A DNA stretch of 7,537 nt from positions 1-7,537 of the forward strand of contig SLIE01000060.1 in NCBI GenBank assembly GCA_007135795.1, read 5' to 3'. The position numbers and the translations under genes are program-made. This DNA is from Desulfobacterales bacterium (GTDB lineage Bacteria > Desulfobacterota > Desulfobacteria > Desulfobacterales > Desulfosalsimonadaceae). Every line of letters begins with the position of its first letter. The stretch's first letter is position 1. The notes under the pieces are model-generated. The model was not told where the DNA came from. It did no database searches and saw only the letters and a program-made list of their open reading frames with translations. Below, piece by piece: positions 6,542 through 7,537 of this stretch.

Positions 6542-6580
6542 ACAGAGGCAGGGTAATGTCATTGCTTCCCCTGCCTCTGT
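6542..6580 (-). terminator. Intrinsic terminator or attenuator after the binding protein gene
   Basis: ACAGAGGCAGGG and its exact complement CCCTGCCTCTGT (6542-6553 and 6569-6580) form a 12-bp perfect GC-rich stem with a 15-nt loop, followed on the minus strand by TTTACAATTT. It starts 16 nt after the binding protein stop codon. The place and shape fit partial termination that yields much binding protein and less permease. The U-tract is broken, so read-through is expected, and a stabilising 3'-end hairpin after RNA processing is an alternative. Confidence 0.65.
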
Positions 6581-6596
6581 AATTTGAAAGAACGTA

Positions 6597-7537
6597 TTAC
6601 TTCCAGCCTTTTTCCTTGTAATATTTTTCTGCGCCGGGGTGGAAAGGTGCGGAGAGACCCTGGAGCATCTCCTCCGGGTTAAGATTCCTGAACGCAGCAT
6701 GAGAAGCCTTTAGCTGATCCAGGTTTTCAAAAACGGTCTTGGTCATATCGTATACCACGTCCTCCGCGACATTTTTATTGGTGATGACCGTGGCGGTCAC
6801 GGCATAGGTTTCCACATCATAGTCCACGCCTCTGTAGGTGCCGGCGGGGATGCTGGTCATGATATAATACGGGTTATCTTCGACCAGCTGCTTGATGCCG
6901 TCATGGTTCAAGGGAATCATACGGATATTGACCGATGTGGCGGGTTCCTCTATGGCTGCGCTTGGATTCCCGACGGTGTAGAAGAATGCGTCAATCTTGT
7001 GATCAACCAGTGCCCGGGACGCTTCGTGTTGCTGCAGGCCCTCGGCCCGGATATCCCTGTTTTGGTCAATGCCATAAATGCGCAGCACATCTTCCGCGTT
7101 GTGCCGTTGGCCGGAACCGGGGTTGCCGATATTGATTCTCTTCCCCTTGATGTCTTCAACTTTTTCGATGCCACTGTCTTTCCGGGTGACCAGCATTACC
7201 GTTTCCGGATGCATGCTGAACACGCTGCGCAAATCTTCAACCGGTTTGCCTTCCCAGTCCGCTTCACCATTAAACGCTTGGTAGTTGCGATCCGACTGGG
7301 CGACGCCAAAGTCAAAAGCCCCTCTTTCAATGGCATTGATATTGAATACCGACCCACCGGTGGGACGTCCCACATAATTGTAATTATCACCCTGGTTTCT
7401 GTTCATCAAACTGCTGATTTGCAGCGCTACCTGATAGTAAACCCCGGTAATGGAAGCACCTCCGAAAAGAATATCTTGTGCAGCTTTCGCAACGGGGGCA
7501 TTGATCAGCAGGGTTAAGGCTACGGCAAATGTGATAA
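6597..7537 (-). CDS. TAXI-family TRAP transporter solute-binding protein, start codon outside window
   Basis: Periplasmic receptor that captures the solute and hands it to the permease encoded downstream. The frame runs from the right edge (first full codon at 7535) to TAA at 6597-6599, 312 residues; TAXI proteins are usually about 320-330, so only about ten residues are missing. The visible start is the hydrophobic part of a Sec signal peptide (ITFAVALTLLINAPVAKA) with likely cleavage at AKA/AQ, between bases 7482 and 7481. The mature protein opens with ILFGGASITGVYYQVA, the family's ligand-site segment, then GGSVFNINAIERGAFDFGVAQSD, GKRINIGNPGSGQRHNAEDV and HKIDAFFYTVGNPSAAI, all typical of TAXI receptors, and ends KYYKEKGWK. 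The TTG at 7409 is internal, since the signal peptide lies upstream in the same frame. Its promoter lies beyond the window. Confidence 0.95.
   Translation of the reverse strand, partial: ITFAVALTLLINAPVAKAAQDILFGGASITGVYYQVALQISSLMNRNQGDNYNYVGRPTGGSVFNINAIERGAFDFGVAQSDRNYQAFNGEADWEGKPVEDLRSVFSMHPETVMLVTRKDSGIEKVEDIKGKRINIGNPGSGQRHNAEDVLRIYGIDQNRDIRAEGLQQHEASRALVDHKIDAFFYTVGNPSAAIEEPATSVNIRMIPLNHDGIKQLVEDNPYYIMTSIPAGTYRGVDYDVETYAVTATVITNKNVAEDVVYDMTKTVFENLDQLKASHAAFRNLNPEEMLQGLSAPFHPGAEKYYKEKGWK

Noticed and set aside
6903..7517. Long open frame of 204 codons on the plus strand opposite the TAXI binding protein gene
   Set aside because: The minus-strand frame carries clear family motifs along its whole length; the plus-strand translation shows no recognisable domain and is a codon-bias shadow.
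1..7537. Search by eye for a CRISPR array, tRNA/rRNA, transposase, attachment sites or a defence system
   Set aside because: No regularly spaced direct repeats, no cloverleaf or rRNA signature, and no transposase or nuclease motifs; the coding content is metabolic and transport.

Overview
The window carries two converging gene groups from what looks like a Gram-negative anaerobe. The pairing of a GlgA-type glycogen synthase with a branching enzyme of the eukaryotic kind (GH13_8), plus a TAXI-type TRAP transporter and moderate GC, would fit Desulfobacterota (deltaproteobacterial sulfate reducers). That placement is an inference from gene content only.

Left half, plus strand. Bases 1-1128 are the 3' three quarters of a glycogen synthase gene (glgA), cut by the window edge. 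After 111 bp comes a complete 1,4-alpha-glucan branching enzyme gene (glgB, 1240-3270). GlgA extends alpha-1,4 chains from a nucleotide-glucose donor and GlgB adds alpha-1,6 branches, so the two form a glycogen-building unit. A roughly 220 bp gap follows with three inverted-repeat structures: one across the glgB stop, a weak terminator-like hairpin, and a 56-nt imperfect hairpin. It precedes an unrecognised exported protein (3495-4175) built of five roughly 40-residue repeats that align without gaps, suggesting a small beta-propeller.

Right half, minus strand. Read from the right edge, a nearly complete TAXI-family periplasmic solute-binding protein (6597-7537, start codon just outside) is followed by a 171 bp leader with two stem-loops, one a 12-bp perfect stem that looks like an intrinsic terminator or attenuator. 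Next is a fused 4TM/12TM TRAP permease (4182-6425). Together these form one secondary transporter for an unknown, probably carboxylate-type, substrate. The permease and the repeat protein converge tail to tail with only 6 bp between their stop codons.

The best leads are the five-repeat exported protein, a dnaX-like candidate frameshift cassette at the interdomain linker of glgA, and the structured leader between binding protein and permease. No RNA gene, CRISPR array, insertion sequence or other mobile element was seen.
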